A DNA stretch of 64,000 nucleotides from Mycobacterium syngnathidarum (GCF_001942625.1 NZ_MLCL01000004.1:1-64000); one strand, 5' to 3'; counted from the stretch's first letter, positions 1 through 10,693 are shown. The notes: generated by a model not told the origin, from the sequence alone. Made by a program: numbers and translations.

Positions 1-2
1 GC

Positions 3-2786
3 TGGATCGCCCTCATCGCCGTCTTGAACACGGTTGTGCCCCAGCTCGAAGAGGTGGGCAAGATGCGGTCGGTGTCGATGACGCCGGACGAGGCGCCGTC
101 GATGATCGCGATGAAGCGCGTCGGCGAGGTGTTCCAGGAGTTCAAGTCCAACAGCTCGGTCATGGTCGTGCTCGAGGGCGACAAGCCGCTGGGCGATGAC
201 GCACACAAGTACTACGACGAGATCATCGACAAGCTCGAGGCCGACGACAAGCACATCGAGCACATCCAGGATTTCTGGGGCGACCCACTGACCGCCTCGG
301 GCGCCCAAAGCTCCGATGGCTTGTCGGCCTACGTACAGGTCTACACCGCCGGTAACCAGGGTGAGGCCCTGGCCAACGAATCGGTCGAGGCCACCGAGAA
401 GATCGTCCAGAGCGTCAAGGCCCCGGACGGGGTCAAGGCCTACGTCACCGGGCCGGCCGCCATGGCGGCCGATCAGGAGATCGCCGGTAACCGCAGCCTT
501 GAGATGATCACCGCCCTGACGTTCGTAGTCATCATCGTCATGCTGCTGTCGGTCTACCGCTCCATCGTCACGGTGCTCCTCACCCTGTTCATGGTGGTGT
601 TGTCCCTGTCGGCAGCCCGCGGCCTGGTGGCCTTCCTGGGCTACTACAACGTCATCGGGCTCTCGACATTCGCCACCAACCTGTTGGTGATGCTGGCAAT
701 CGCGGCCTCCACCGACTATGCGATCTTCCTGATCGGCCGATATCAAGAGGCCAGAAGTGTCGGTGAAGACCGAGAGTCGGCCTACTACACGATGTTTCAC
801 GGCACCGCCCACGTCATCCTGGGCTCGGGCCTGACGATCGCCGGCGCCACGTTCTGCCTGCACTTCACGCGGCTGCCCTACTTCCAGTCACTGGGCATCC
901 CGCTGGCCATCGGCATGGTCATGGTGGTGCTGGTCGCGCTCACCCTGGGCTCGGCGATCATCACGGTGGCCACCAAGTTCGGCAAGACTCTGGAACCCAA
1001 GCGCGCCATGCGCACCCGTGGGTGGCGCAAGATCGGTGCCGCGGTGGTGCGCTGGCCCGGACCCATCCTGGTCGCCACCATCGCCGTCTCGCTGGTCGGC
1101 CTGCTGACCCTGCCCGGGTACAGGACCAACTACAACGACCGCGAGTACCTGCCGCCGGACCTGCCGGCCAACACCGGCTACGCCGCCGCCGACCGGCATT
1201 TCTCCCCGGCCCGGATGAACCCCGAATTGCTGTTGATCGAGAGCGATCACGACCTGCGCAACTCGGCGGACTTCCTGGTGATCGAGCGGATCGCCAAACG
1301 CGTCATCGGTGTGCCGGGTGTCTCCCGGGTGCAGGCCATCACCCGCCCGCAGGGAACGCCGATCGAGCACACCTCGATCCCGTTCCAGATCAGCATGCAG
1401 GGCACGACCCAGACCCTGAATCAGAAGTACATGCAGGACCGTATGGCTGACATGCTCAAGCAGGCCGACGAAATGCAGATCACCATCGACACGATGGACC
1501 AGATGATCGCGCTCATGGAGCAGATGCGCGAGGTGATGAACAGCATGGTCGGCAAGATGCACGGCATGCTCGACGACATCAAGGAACTCCGCGACCACAT
1601 CTCGGATTTCGACGATTTCTTCCGGCCGATCCGCAACTACCTGTACTGGGAACCGCACTGCTACGACATCCCGATGTGCTGGTCGATCCGGTCAGTGTTC
1701 GACACGCTCGACGGAATCGACACCATGACAGCCGATTTCGAGCAGATCGTGCCGGACATGGACAAGATGAACGCGCTGCTCCCGGTGATGATCGCGAACA
1801 TGCAGCCGATGATCGCGACCATGAAGACGATGAAGACGATGATGCTGACCATGCAGGCCACCCAGGGCGGGCTGCAGGATCAGATGGCGGCGATGCAGGA
1901 CAACTCCACCGCCATGGGTCAGGCCTTCGACGAGGCCAAGAACGACGATTCGTTCTATCTGCCGCCGGAAACCTTCGACAATCCCGACTTCAAGCGCGGC
2001 ATGAAAATGTTCCTGTCCCCCGACGGGCACGCCGTGCGGTTCATCATCAGCCACGAGGGCGACCCGATGAGCCCCGAAGGGGTCGCGCACGTCGATCCGA
2101 TCAAGCTGGCCGCCAAGGAGGCGATCAAGGGCACCCCGCTGGAGGGGTCCAAGATCTACCTCGGCGGTACCGCGGCGATGTTCAAGGACATGCAGGAAGG
2201 CGCCAACTACGACCTGCTGATCGCCGGAATCGCCTCGCTGTGCCTGATCTTCATCATCATGTTGATTCTCACGCGCAGCGTGGTGGCCGCCGCGGTCATC
2301 GTCGGAACGGTGGTGCTGTCCCTGGGCGCATCCTTCGGTCTGTCCGTGCTCATCTGGCAGCACCTGATCGGCCTGGAACTGCACTGGATGGTGCTGGCCA
2401 TGTCGGTGATCATCTTGTTGGCCGTCGGCGCCGACTACAACCTGCTACTGGTCTCCCGATTCAAAGAAGAGATCCACGCGGGCCTCAACACCGGCATCAT
2501 CCGCGCGATGGGCGGCACCGGATCGGTGGTCACCTCGGCCGGCCTGGTGTTCGCGTTCACCATGATGTCGATGGCGGTCAGCGAACTGGCCGTGATCGGT
2601 CAGGTGGGCACCACGATCGGCCTGGGCCTGCTGTTCGACACCCTGGTCATCCGCTCCTTCATGACCCCCTCCATCGCCGCACTGATGGGCAAGTGGTTCT
2701 GGTGGCCGCAGATCGTGCGTCAGCGGCCCAAGCCGGAGCCGTGGCCCAAGCCGATCCAGCGCGAGCCGCAGGACTCGCTGGCTTAA
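3..2786 (+). CDS. MmpL family RND transporter (5' end outside window)
   Basis: This is an RND-type inner-membrane exporter of the mycobacterial MmpL4/MmpL5 type, which moves lipids or siderophores across the membrane. The frame is open to the window edge and begins inside the first membrane helix (WIALIAVLN), so the true start is missing. Two membrane domains are visible, with the proton-relay type motifs ASTDYAIFL and GADYNLLL. Between them lies a long periplasmic region rich in Met and Gln (roughly residues 470-660), probably a coiled coil. An upstream mmpS gene is likely but not in view. The substrate cannot be told from the sequence. Confidence 0.93.
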   Translation, partial: WIALIAVLNTVVPQLEEVGKMRSVSMTPDEAPSMIAMKRVGEVFQEFKSNSSVMVVLEGDKPLGDDAHKYYDEIIDKLEADDKHIEHIQDFWGDPLTASGAQSSDGLSAYVQVYTAGNQGEALANESVEATEKIVQSVKAPDGVKAYVTGPAAMAADQEIAGNRSLEMITALTFVVIIVMLLSVYRSIVTVLLTLFMVVLSLSAARGLVAFLGYYNVIGLSTFATNLLVMLAIAASTDYAIFLIGRYQEARSVGEDRESAYYTMFHGTAHVILGSGLTIAGATFCLHFTRLPYFQSLGIPLAIGMVMVVLVALTLGSAIITVATKFGKTLEPKRAMRTRGWRKIGAAVVRWPGPILVATIAVSLVGLLTLPGYRTNYNDREYLPPDLPANTGYAAADRHFSPARMNPELLLIESDHDLRNSADFLVIERIAKRVIGVPGVSRVQAITRPQGTPIEHTSIPFQISMQGTTQTLNQKYMQDRMADMLKQADEMQITIDTMDQMIALMEQMREVMNSMVGKMHGMLDDIKELRDHISDFDDFFRPIRNYLYWEPHCYDIPMCWSIRSVFDTLDGIDTMTADFEQIVPDMDKMNALLPVMIANMQPMIATMKTMKTMMLTMQATQGGLQDQMAAMQDNSTAMGQAFDEAKNDDSFYLPPETFDNPDFKRGMKMFLSPDGHAVRFIISHEGDPMSPEGVAHVDPIKLAAKEAIKGTPLEGSKIYLGGTAAMFKDMQEGANYDLLIAGIASLCLIFIIMLILTRSVVAAAVIVGTVVLSLGASFGLSVLIWQHLIGLELHWMVLAMSVIILLAVGADYNLLLVSRFKEEIHAGLNTGIIRAMGGTGSVVTSAGLVFAFTMMSMAVSELAVIGQVGTTIGLGLLFDTLVIRSFMTPSIAALMGKWFWWPQIVRQRPKPEPWPKPIQREPQDSLA

Positions 2787-2793
2787 ACGGTAT

Positions 2794-2828
2794 GGGGCGA
2801 CTCGAGGCCGAAGGCCTCGGGCTGCCCC
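2794..2828. terminator. Hairpin between convergent genes
   Basis: The hairpin is GGGGC, a 4-nt internal loop, CGAGGCC, loop GAA, GGCCTCG, a 4-nt internal loop and GCCCC. It sits between the mmpL stop and the convergent gene at 2837. It has no U-tract, which is common for mycobacterial terminators. Confidence 0.6.
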
Positions 2829-2836
2829 CGTACCGT

Positions 2837-3145
2837 CTATCTCAGCATCGCCGCGGTGATGGCGGTAGGAACATCGAGCACGTCGAATTCGGTGACGGAT
2901 ACCCCGTCGAAGTGCGAATCGGCGAGCAGCCGCGCGAACAGGTCGGTGCAGCGGCTGGCGTCAGCCGCGTCCTTGGTATCGAAGATGTACACACCGCCGT
3001 AGCTGTTGGTGGCCGGATCGGCCAACCAGATCTTGGCGTGCAATCCAGGCCACCCGCTGAACGCGGCGGCGATCTGGCCGGTGTGGCGGACGTACTCCTC
3101 GTGCGGGAGACCGCTGAGGCCGAAGGTGACGATCCGGACGTACAT
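2837..3145 (-). CDS. YdhR-like small monooxygenase-fold protein
   Basis: A 102-residue protein that fits the putative monooxygenase YdhR family of dimeric alpha-beta barrels. It begins MYVRIVTFGL, has an internal GGVYIFDTKDAADAS stretch typical of these barrels, and ends in a short helix. It has no signal peptide or membrane segment. It lies just downstream of the metallo-beta-lactamase gene on the same strand and may be cotranscribed with it. The substrate is unknown. Confidence 0.75.
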   Translation of the reverse strand: MYVRIVTFGLSGLPHEEYVRHTGQIAAAFSGWPGLHAKIWLADPATNSYGGVYIFDTKDAADASRCTDLFARLLADSHFDGVSVTEFDVLDVPTAITAAMLR

Positions 3146-3167
3146 GGCGACTCCTCACGTTTGGCGG

Positions 3168-4031
3168 TCAGGCCATAACGGCGGGCTCGGAGGCGAAATC
3201 CGCCAATAGTGCTGCGATCTGGTCGTGGGCCGCGGCGGGGGCCGGGTCGACTTCCCGCGCGGCCAGAATGGAGTCGAGGCTGTGGTCGATGCCGCTCCGC
3301 ACCGGCGGAAGGTGCGACGACAGCAGTACCGAGGGATCGAGTCGTCGCACTGCTGTGACCTGTGCGCGCAATTCCGCCCGGTCGGCTTGCGCGACCCATG
3401 GACTGTCGGCGTTGGCCCAGGCCACCTGTGCTGAGCGCAGCAGCTCCGGGTCGATGTGGTCGGTGTCGGCTCCCGTCACCAACTCGGGCGGCAACGGCGC
3501 ACCGAAGCAATCCGAGCTCACGTAGGCACCGGTGGACAGGTCGATGAAACCGAGCGTTCCGGGGCTGTCGTACAGCGGTGGTCGAATCGCCCGCAACCTC
3601 CGGTCACCGACCATGACCTCGTCTCCCGGATTGACGATGCGGAACCGGTTGAACGGCAGTACGCCGTCGGGGGCGGCGCGGCCGAATGTCATGAAGGTGC
3701 CCAAAACAGTTGCATTGGGGGCTAATTCGAGGATTCGGCGCAGTGCACCGGTATGGTCACGGTCTTCGTGGGTCAACCAGATCCAACGTAGGCGGCGCAG
3801 ATCCAGGCGGTCGGCCAGGGCATCGATGAACTCGTCGGCGAGCAACGCCACACCGGTGTCCACCACGACGGGTTCGGCACTGCGCAGCACGAACGCGTTC
3901 ATCGGGAGGTCTCCCAAACCTGGCACCGGCCAGTAGGTGGGCAGGACATCGATATCGGGTGTGGCGGGAAACGGATTACCCAGGCGGGGTTGATTCACCG
4001 GTTGCTGATCGGTGGTATGGGTCGTTGACAT
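3168..4031 (-). CDS. Metallo-beta-lactamase fold hydrolase
   Basis: A 287-residue protein with the metal-binding signature THEDRDH near residue 100, the classic HxHxDH-type motif of this superfamily with its first His in WLTHE. An upstream Asp (VVVDTGVALL) is also typical. I chose the ATG at 4031 (MSTTHTTDQQ); the frame continues upstream, but there it crosses the shared operator and the divergent regulator. It is divergent from a MocR-type regulator, which probably controls it. No signal peptide. The substrate is unknown. Confidence 0.85.
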   Translation of the reverse strand: MSTTHTTDQQPVNQPRLGNPFPATPDIDVLPTYWPVPGLGDLPMNAFVLRSAEPVVVDTGVALLADEFIDALADRLDLRRLRWIWLTHEDRDHTGALRRILELAPNATVLGTFMTFGRAAPDGVLPFNRFRIVNPGDEVMVGDRRLRAIRPPLYDSPGTLGFIDLSTGAYVSSDCFGAPLPPELVTGADTDHIDPELLRSAQVAWANADSPWVAQADRAELRAQVTAVRRLDPSVLLSSHLPPVRSGIDHSLDSILAAREVDPAPAAAHDQIAALLADFASEPAVMA

Positions 4032-4046
4032 GTAGCCAGAATGGCC

Positions 4047-4077
4047 CCAATTGGACTTGGCAGACATATCCAATTGG
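4047..4077. promoter_or_regulatory. Paired CCAATTGGA operator (MocR type)
   Basis: CCAATTGGA at 4047-4055 and its exact reverse complement TCCAATTGG at 4069-4077 are separated by 13 bases. The site lies in the 60-base gap between the divergent MBL gene (start 4031) and the MocR gene (start 4092). That is where a MocR-type regulator would bind to control both genes. Confidence 0.7.
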
Positions 4078-4091
4078 GCAACAATGGCATC

Positions 4092-5540
4092 ATGTCGACA
4101 GCGATCAGTCCGCAACGGCTGGCCCGTTTGGTAGGTGATTTCGACCGCGCACCCGCCTACCGCGGGTTGCGCGAGACACTGCAAGAACTGATCGGCGACG
4201 GCCGCATCCCGATCGGGACCAGACTGCCCAGCGAGCGCACGGTAACCGCCGCGCTGGGAGTGTCGCGAACCACCGTCACCCGGGCCTACGCCGATCTGGT
4301 GGAAGCCGGATTCGCCGTGGCCAGACAGGGTTCGGGCACCTTCGCCGCCGTGCCCGTCGAGCGGCGCAAGGTGCAGGACCGAGCACGGCACCCGCTCGGT
4401 ATGTCCGCGTCGTCCGGCGATGTGGTCGATCTGAGTATCGCCGCCGGCAGCGCGGCGCCCGGGACCATGGCCGCCTACGAACGTGCGCTCGCCGCACTGC
4501 CGTCCTACCTGTCCGGTGACGGCTATCTGCCATCGGGCCTCCCGGATCTGCAGGGTCGCATCGCCGAGTCCTTCACGCGCCGCGGGCTGCCGACCGACTC
4601 CGCCCAGATCGTGGTCACCTCGGGCGCACTTGCCGGCATCGGTATCGTCGCCCGGGCCCTGACCCGCCCCGGCGACCGGGTGATGGTGGAATCGCCGGTC
4701 TACTCCAATGCCGTTGATGCACTGCGACTCGGTGGGGCTCGCCTGGTGAGCTCGCCACTGGCCGATCCATCGGGCCATACGGGCTGGGACCTCGACGGAG
4801 TGGCAGCAGCCTTGCGCCAGACGGCTCCGCGGCTGGCCTACCTCATCCCAGATTTCCAGAATCCGACGGGCTTTCTCATGAACGAGGCGGAGCGGGTCCG
4901 CTATGCGGAATCGTTGCGGCAGACGCGAACCACGGCGGTCGTCGACGAAACGATGCAGCCGCTGAACTTCACCGACGAAGCACCGCCCGCACCGTTCGCA
5001 TCGTTCGAACCGTCGACGATCACCATCGGCAGCGCCTCCAAGGCGTTCTGGGGCGGTCTCCGAATCGGCTGGATCCGGGCCCCAAAGCCGTTGGTCGATC
5101 GGATCATCGCCGCCCGCATGCGTGCGGACCTTGGCACCTCACTGCTCGACCAATTGGTGGTGACCGAACTCCTGACCGACGAGGGAATCATCGAGCGGCG
5201 GTGCGACGAGTTGCGGCAACGGCGCGACCACCTCGCAGCGGCGCTGCGCCGCGATCTACCCGAGTGGCGGTTCCGGCTGCCGGGCGGCGGAGTATGCCTG
5301 TGGGTCCGGCTGCCCTCCGGGAGCGCCACCCGCCTGGCGATCGAACTCGAACGACACGGAGTCCGAGTCGCGCCCGGCCCGGTCTTCACCGTCGAAGGCG
5401 GGTCGGATGCCTGGCTGCGGATCCCGTTCTGCAAGCCACACCGTGAGTTGGTCGCCGCTGTGCGCCTGATGGCCGAGTTGTGGCCGCACGCAAACGGTGC
5501 ACCCGGTCGAATCGACATTGCCCGTGCACTGATCACCTGA
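4092..5540 (+). CDS. MocR-type regulator: GntR HTH fused to aminotransferase fold
   Basis: The N-terminal winged helix (about residues 20-85, with RLPSERTVTAALGVSRTTVTR) is typical GntR. It is followed by a class I PLP-dependent aminotransferase fold. The PLP lysine is probably in TIGSASKAFWGGLRIGW, and the DFQNPTG motif is present. At 482 residues it has the usual MocR length. I chose the ATG at 4092 because the in-frame start at 4041 lies in the operator. It probably senses PLP or an amino compound and controls the divergent MBL gene and itself. Confidence 0.9.
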   Translation: MSTAISPQRLARLVGDFDRAPAYRGLRETLQELIGDGRIPIGTRLPSERTVTAALGVSRTTVTRAYADLVEAGFAVARQGSGTFAAVPVERRKVQDRARHPLGMSASSGDVVDLSIAAGSAAPGTMAAYERALAALPSYLSGDGYLPSGLPDLQGRIAESFTRRGLPTDSAQIVVTSGALAGIGIVARALTRPGDRVMVESPVYSNAVDALRLGGARLVSSPLADPSGHTGWDLDGVAAALRQTAPRLAYLIPDFQNPTGFLMNEAERVRYAESLRQTRTTAVVDETMQPLNFTDEAPPAPFASFEPSTITIGSASKAFWGGLRIGWIRAPKPLVDRIIAARMRADLGTSLLDQLVVTELLTDEGIIERRCDELRQRRDHLAAALRRDLPEWRFRLPGGGVCLWVRLPSGSATRLAIELERHGVRVAPGPVFTVEGGSDAWLRIPFCKPHRELVAAVRLMAELWPHANGAPGRIDIARALIT

Positions 5541-5549
5541 CCCAGCGCC

Positions 5550-6206
5550 TCACCGTACGAGCGCGACAGCGAAGCCGTCCCAGCCTTTGGTGCCGACCGT
5601 CTGAATGGCGGCGGTATCCAACCGCGGATGGCTGCCCATCATCTCCAGCATGTCGCGCACTCCCCGCGCCTGGGCATCATCGGCCGCCGGAGCGAGGACC
5701 CGACCGAACCGGGTGACGTTGTCCACCACGATGATCGCGCCCGGCCGGCCGAGCCTGATCGCCCACTCGACGTAACGGACGTTGTTCTCCTTGTCGGCAT
5801 CGATGAATGCCAGATCGAACACGTCACCGCGTTCAGCCAGCCGCGGCAACGTATCGAGCGCGGTGCCCACGATCACCTCGACCCGGTCGGCGACACCGGC
5901 CCGCACCAGGTTGGCCTGCGCCACCTCGGCATGACGCGACTCGTATTCGAGCGTGACGACGCGTCCCTGCGGTCCGACGCCGCGGGCCAGGTTGATGGTG
6001 CTGTAACCGGCCAGCGTGCCGATCTCGAGCACACGACGCGCCCCGGAGATCGTGGCCAGCAACGACAGCAGCTTGCCGTGTTGGGCTGAGACCTCGATGG
6101 CGGGCATGTCGGCGTCCTGCGCGGATCGACGCGCCGCGATCAGCGCCTGGTCCTCGGTACGCAGCACCTCGTTGAACATGGCATCGACGTCGCGGGGTTC
6201 GGTCAT
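5550..6206 (-). CDS. O-methyltransferase, class I SAM-dependent
   Basis: A 218-residue protein of the caffeoyl-CoA/catechol O-methyltransferase-like family. The SAM-binding motif I is VLEIGTLAGYSTI, with the acidic strand VVTLEYE after it. The metal-binding region is FIDADKENN and VVDNV. It follows the glycosyltransferase by 16 bases on the same strand, so the two probably share a transcript. The acceptor is unknown. Confidence 0.88.
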   Translation of the reverse strand: MTEPRDVDAMFNEVLRTEDQALIAARRSAQDADMPAIEVSAQHGKLLSLLATISGARRVLEIGTLAGYSTINLARGVGPQGRVVTLEYESRHAEVAQANLVRAGVADRVEVIVGTALDTLPRLAERGDVFDLAFIDADKENNVRYVEWAIRLGRPGAIIVVDNVTRFGRVLAPAADDAQARGVRDMLEMMGSHPRLDTAAIQTVGTKGWDGFAVALVR

Positions 6207-6222
6207 GTGCGCCAGGGTAGCC

Positions 6223-7458
6223 TCACGACTTCAGACCGAGCACTCGTTCCTCGACAAGATCGGCACCGTACGAGACCCCACCCGTCTCGGCGAATCCGGC
6301 AGCGACCCGGCAGGCCCCCTCGGTCATCCGCATCGCCTCACGCACCTTGTCACGCAACCGGTTCGGCGTCAGTCTCCGCGCCGGAAGCCGAGTTCCACAG
6401 CGCGCCACCGCCACCCTGCGGGCTACCTCAAGCTGATCACGCCCGTAAGGAACGACGCAGACCGGGATGCCACGGGCGAGAGCTTTCTGGGTTGCCCCCA
6501 TCCCGCCGTGGGTCACCACACACACCGCGCGGTCCAGCACGACGTCGTGCGGAAGAAATTGGCACACAGACGCGTTCGCAGCGGATTTGGTGCCTGGCGG
6601 CAGACCGGCGGGCATCGTTGCCACCATGTGTACCGGCTCGTCGGCCAGGGCCTGCATGGCGACTGCCACCAGCTCGGCGTCGGCCTGTTTCTCCGAGGAC
6701 GTCGTCACCAAGACCACCGGCCGGTCGATCTCGTCCAGCCAGTCCGGCGTACCGCCGGCGCCTGGGTCGAGTACGCACGGTCCGATCATCTGGACGGCAT
6801 CGCCCCATTCGGTGGCGGGGTACTGGAACGGCTTGCCGCTTGCGAGCAGGATCAGCGGGGCTCGTCGGAGGAACCTGTCCATCGAATCGGTCTGTGGCAA
6901 CTGAAGTTCCGTGCGTACCCGGTTGATCGGTGGCAGCATGATCTTCTCGAGCGGACCGACAACCGCGGCCCGCACCGCCGCGTCACGTATCCGGCCCGAC
7001 AGCCCGGCCCAGGGCCGCAGACCCAACCCGAACGGGGGTACGCCGTCGGCCCGCAACGGCGGCGTATACGGCGCGAAAGACGCCCACGGGATGTCACCGC
7101 CTTCCGCCGCCGATTGGGCGCCCCAACAATTCACGTCGACGAGCAGCGCGTCCGGGCGAACGTCGCGTATCGCGGCGGCCAGATCTGCGATCTCGTACTC
7201 GGCGCGCCGACCCAAGGCGGAGACGCCGAGCTTCAGCGCATCTCGCGGATTACCGGCCTTCCAATCCTCGATCTCGATCGCTTCGATCCGCGGGTCTATC
7301 GGTTGAGCGACGAAGCCGAGCCGTTGCGCGATCTGCACTCCGGCCGACAATGTCCGCACGTTCACGAGGTGGCCTCGGCTCGACAGTTCGGCGAGCAACG
7401 CACTCATCGGCAGTAGATGACCGAGCGCCGGCGAGGTGTAAGCCAGAATCGTCGCCAT
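6223..7458 (-). CDS. Glycosyltransferase, GT1/MGT type
   Basis: A 411-residue GT-B fold protein. The N-terminus has the acceptor-side signature SPALGHLLPMSALLAEL. The C-terminal donor-binding part holds CVVTHGGMGATQKALARGIP, the usual UDP-glycosyltransferase HGG region. No signal peptide. Its start lies 4 bases after the stop of the cyclase-ATPase gene, so the two are almost certainly cotranscribed. Likely role: glycosylation of a small hydrophobic molecule. Confidence 0.87.
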   Translation of the reverse strand: MATILAYTSPALGHLLPMSALLAELSSRGHLVNVRTLSAGVQIAQRLGFVAQPIDPRIEAIEIEDWKAGNPRDALKLGVSALGRRAEYEIADLAAAIRDVRPDALLVDVNCWGAQSAAEGGDIPWASFAPYTPPLRADGVPPFGLGLRPWAGLSGRIRDAAVRAAVVGPLEKIMLPPINRVRTELQLPQTDSMDRFLRRAPLILLASGKPFQYPATEWGDAVQMIGPCVLDPGAGGTPDWLDEIDRPVVLVTTSSEKQADAELVAVAMQALADEPVHMVATMPAGLPPGTKSAANASVCQFLPHDVVLDRAVCVVTHGGMGATQKALARGIPVCVVPYGRDQLEVARRVAVARCGTRLPARRLTPNRLRDKVREAMRMTEGACRVAAGFAETGGVSYGADLVEERVLGLKS

Positions 7459-7461
7459 CGT

Positions 7462-10400
7462 TTACGCCATTCTCCGGGCATCTGCGAGTCTGCCTCGCGC
7501 ATCAAGCCTTTCGCACAGTTTCAGATACTGTGCGGACAACTCCGCGTGGCCCGTCGCATCCCCTTCGGCCTGTGCCAGCAAGGCGCGCGAGCGCAACCAC
7601 CACATGTCCAACGCCGGAATCCCGGGCCGCAACTGCTGCCATCGACCCACCAATCGCCGCGCTTCGGCCAGCTCATCCTTGTCGGCCCCGGAGCCGGGGC
7701 CGACAAGGATCTCGACGAGCGCCTCCCCGAGGTATCCGAGGAAGACCCTGGACCCCCGTTCGGCGTATCGCGCGAAGCCGGCCCGCAGATCGGTGAGTGC
7801 CTTCGCCCGGTCGCCCTTGCGCACCGCGTCGATTGCCAGGTCCGCGATGATGGTCGGCTTGATGAACGTCATCGAGCTGTGCTGGTCGACATAGGAGAGC
7901 GCCCGCCGAAGCCCCACGATCGCGTCGGCGTCGGAACCTCGCCGGGCACGCAACGCCGCAGTACCGTAGGCCCATTCGCTACATACGACACCGCTGCTTT
8001 CGCCCAGCATATTGGCGGCCCGTACGGCATCACGGAGGTCGTCGATGAACTCCTCCGGGTCACACAAGCCCAGCGCCACAACAGCTCCCGCGTACAACAC
8101 CGTGTGGGTGTACGTCATCGGCGCGTCCGCACGAGCCAGCTCGATGCCTTCGCGCAGATGTCGGCGGCCCGCTTCCGCGTTACCCAGGCACAGCTCGAGC
8201 ACGCCCCGCAGGGCCTGGGCGGGAGCAAGTTCGACCGCTGGCGTGTGGTCGACTGCCAGCAGGTCGAGAGCCCTCAAGGCCGAATCGAATTCACAACTGG
8301 CAAGCATTGTGAACGCCACCGCATTCACGACGATTCCGGTGGCCTCACCGTCCCAGTTCGCGGTCTCGGTCATCCGATACAGCTCGGACGCCAGCACCGC
8401 GGCCTCCTCGATGTTCTCGTCGTTGACCGTCACCGCCCAAAGCTGTCCTGCCATTCCGATGGCGAGCGACCGCGAATCCTCGGTCCGCATGGCGAGATCC
8501 CGAAACTCCCGGTAGCGCTGAGCCGTATCGACGTTGTTGCCGACGTACAGCGAGGTCGAAACCAGCAGGGTGCGTGGCGCCACCCTCATGTCGGCCGCGC
8601 CTGCCTCACCGTCGGAGAGCCGGTCGGCGATGCGTTGGGCATGTTCCCACTGCTCGCGTGCGGCCGGGATGTCCCGCAGTCGAATCCATTGCCCCGCACG
8701 CATGTGCCAGCGGTAGGCCGCCACCAGATCACCGGCGGCCTCGAGGTGTGCGGCGATCAACGCGGCGTTCTCATCGGCGGCCTGTGGGTTGTGGCGCTCG
8801 ATGGCAATCGCGAGACAACCGTGGGCAGCTGCCCGGTCCCGGCTGAGCTGGGATTCGTAGGCCACGGTACGGACCAATGGGTGGTGGAAGCAATACCGTT
8901 GCTGTGGAACGAATTCCGTCTGATCTATCAGGTCGGCGGAGACCAGCTCAGACAGTCTGTCCGCCTCGAGATCCGGCTGCAGGGCGCGCAGCGTATCCGT
9001 GTCGAACTGGGCGCCAATCACCGCAGCGGCATTCAGCACTCGCTTGGCCTGCACCGACAATCGATCGATACGTGCCGCGAGGACGGCCTGGATGGTAGGC
9101 GGCACCCAGATACGGCCGAGGTCGCCTGCCGGCCGGTAACGACCGCGGCTGCCCGCCAACACGCCGCGACCGGCGAGATCTCGGATGATCTCCTCGATGA
9201 AGTACGGGTTTCCCGCTGCCACAGCGGCGATCCGGGCCGCTAGCCCGGCCAGTGACGGGTCGTCGTCCCCCAGCAGATGCTCGATCAGGCGAGCAGACGT
9301 CGAATCCGGCAACGGCTGCAACGTGATGGTCTCGCCGGGAACTCGGGAGAGCGCCCCGTGGTATTCGGGCCGATAGGTGGCGACGACGGTCGCCGCGCCG
9401 ACATCGCTGATCTCCGCCGCGAAATCGGCCAGCACGTCGTCGCTGGGCACGTCGATCCAGTGCACGTCCTCGAGCACGAAGACGATCGGGACGTCGCATA
9501 CCCGGACGGCGGTGGACATGAGCTTCACCAGCCTGCGCCGCCGGTCCTCGTTGGCCACGCGGGTACCGGGCCCGGCGTCATCACCGATTCCCATGGCCTC
9601 GAACAGCATTCGCGCGTTCGGCGACTGCGCCGGCAGGCGGCCGGCGAACTGCGCGATGGTCCGCTTCCGCGCAGCGGCCGGACTCAACCCGTCCACCTGG
9701 AACATCGAACGCAGCAACAGTGAGAGCATGCGGAAGGCCACCACCGAGGCGTGCGCCTCGCCACGTGTCACCACCACCCGGGCTCCCTGACGTTGCGCGC
9801 CCGAAACGAACACGCTGACCAGCCGGCTCTTGCCCAAGCCGGGCTCACCGATCACATCGACGATCCGGCCACGTCCTGAGTCGAAGACCTCCTGTAACCG
9901 ATTCAGCTCCGCTTCACGACCCAGCAGGACACCATCGTTGCGGCCGAGTACCGCATTGCCGGTTTCGTTGCCGGTTTCCACGGCGAACAGCTGGCACGCG
10001 GGCACCGGCTGGTCGAAGCCTTTGACGGTCAGCTGTTCGAGAGTGCCGAGCCGCGCGGTGTCCTCCACCAATCGCGCGGTGGACAGCGAGCACATCACCC
10101 CTCCGGCCGGGGCCGCCGACTCCATGCGCTGCGCGAGACCGACAGGGTGGCCGACGGCGGTATATCCGCCCGAGCCGATGTCGCCGGCAACGACCTCGCC
10201 GGAGTTCAGGCCGACACGCAGCCGCAGCGCAACGCCATCGCGGCGCAACACCTCGGCTGCCAGGGCTTTGGCGCCCGACTGGATCTCCAGCGCCGCGATG
10301 CATGCCCGCAGCGCGTGATCCTCCAGTGCGGCGGGCGCCCCGAACAGGGCCATCAACCCGTCGCCGGTGAACTTGTCCACGGTTCCGCCGTAGCGCTGCA

Positions 10401-10644
10401 CCACCGCCGCAGCGCGATTGAACAACTCGTTCATGATTTCGCGGAGCCGCTCGGTGTCAACGGCCGCAGCGAGTTTCATCGAGCCGACGACATCGGCGAA
10501 CAGGACGGTGACCTGCTTGTGTTCGCTGGGTGTCGCCTGCGAGGCGACAGCGGCTCCGCACATGTCGCAGAAACGCGACCGTGTCCGCAGGTGACTGCCA
10601 CACGACCGGCATCGCCCGGCCGTCTCACCGACGGGGCCGGCCAT
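7462..10644 (-). CDS. Adenylate/guanylate cyclase-domain AAA regulator
   Basis: A 1060-residue multidomain protein. An N-terminal zinc ribbon (CRSCG and CDMCG) leads into a class III cyclase homology domain (about residues 40-190). The two metal aspartates are in FADVVGS and GDG, and the substrate-contact lysine is in DKFTGDG, so the domain looks catalytically intact. An ATPase domain follows with Walker A GEPGLGKSR and a probable Walker B VFVLEDVHW, then a long helical TPR-like region. It heads a minus-strand operon with the glycosyltransferase and O-methyltransferase. Unlike many relatives it has no LuxR-type HTH at its end. Confidence 0.88.
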   Translation of the reverse strand: MAGPVGETAGRCRSCGSHLRTRSRFCDMCGAAVASQATPSEHKQVTVLFADVVGSMKLAAAVDTERLREIMNELFNRAAAVVQRYGGTVDKFTGDGLMALFGAPAALEDHALRACIAALEIQSGAKALAAEVLRRDGVALRLRVGLNSGEVVAGDIGSGGYTAVGHPVGLAQRMESAAPAGGVMCSLSTARLVEDTARLGTLEQLTVKGFDQPVPACQLFAVETGNETGNAVLGRNDGVLLGREAELNRLQEVFDSGRGRIVDVIGEPGLGKSRLVSVFVSGAQRQGARVVVTRGEAHASVVAFRMLSLLLRSMFQVDGLSPAAARKRTIAQFAGRLPAQSPNARMLFEAMGIGDDAGPGTRVANEDRRRRLVKLMSTAVRVCDVPIVFVLEDVHWIDVPSDDVLADFAAEISDVGAATVVATYRPEYHGALSRVPGETITLQPLPDSTSARLIEHLLGDDDPSLAGLAARIAAVAAGNPYFIEEIIRDLAGRGVLAGSRGRYRPAGDLGRIWVPPTIQAVLAARIDRLSVQAKRVLNAAAVIGAQFDTDTLRALQPDLEADRLSELVSADLIDQTEFVPQQRYCFHHPLVRTVAYESQLSRDRAAAHGCLAIAIERHNPQAADENAALIAAHLEAAGDLVAAYRWHMRAGQWIRLRDIPAAREQWEHAQRIADRLSDGEAGAADMRVAPRTLLVSTSLYVGNNVDTAQRYREFRDLAMRTEDSRSLAIGMAGQLWAVTVNDENIEEAAVLASELYRMTETANWDGEATGIVVNAVAFTMLASCEFDSALRALDLLAVDHTPAVELAPAQALRGVLELCLGNAEAGRRHLREGIELARADAPMTYTHTVLYAGAVVALGLCDPEEFIDDLRDAVRAANMLGESSGVVCSEWAYGTAALRARRGSDADAIVGLRRALSYVDQHSSMTFIKPTIIADLAIDAVRKGDRAKALTDLRAGFARYAERGSRVFLGYLGEALVEILVGPGSGADKDELAEARRLVGRWQQLRPGIPALDMWWLRSRALLAQAEGDATGHAELSAQYLKLCERLDARGRLADARRMA

Positions 10645-10693
10645 TCGCCAATCCTTCTAGACCGTCAATATGGCAATGATCGCGTACTCGCGC

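Noticed and set aside
1676..3178. Long plus-strand frame overlapping mmpL
   Set aside because: It lies in another frame of a clear MmpL gene, is extremely rich in Arg, Gly and Asp, and has no family features; a GC-rich shadow.
7417..9243. 608-codon plus-strand frame
   Set aside because: Antisense to the cyclase-ATPase gene, with composition typical of reverse-frame translation.
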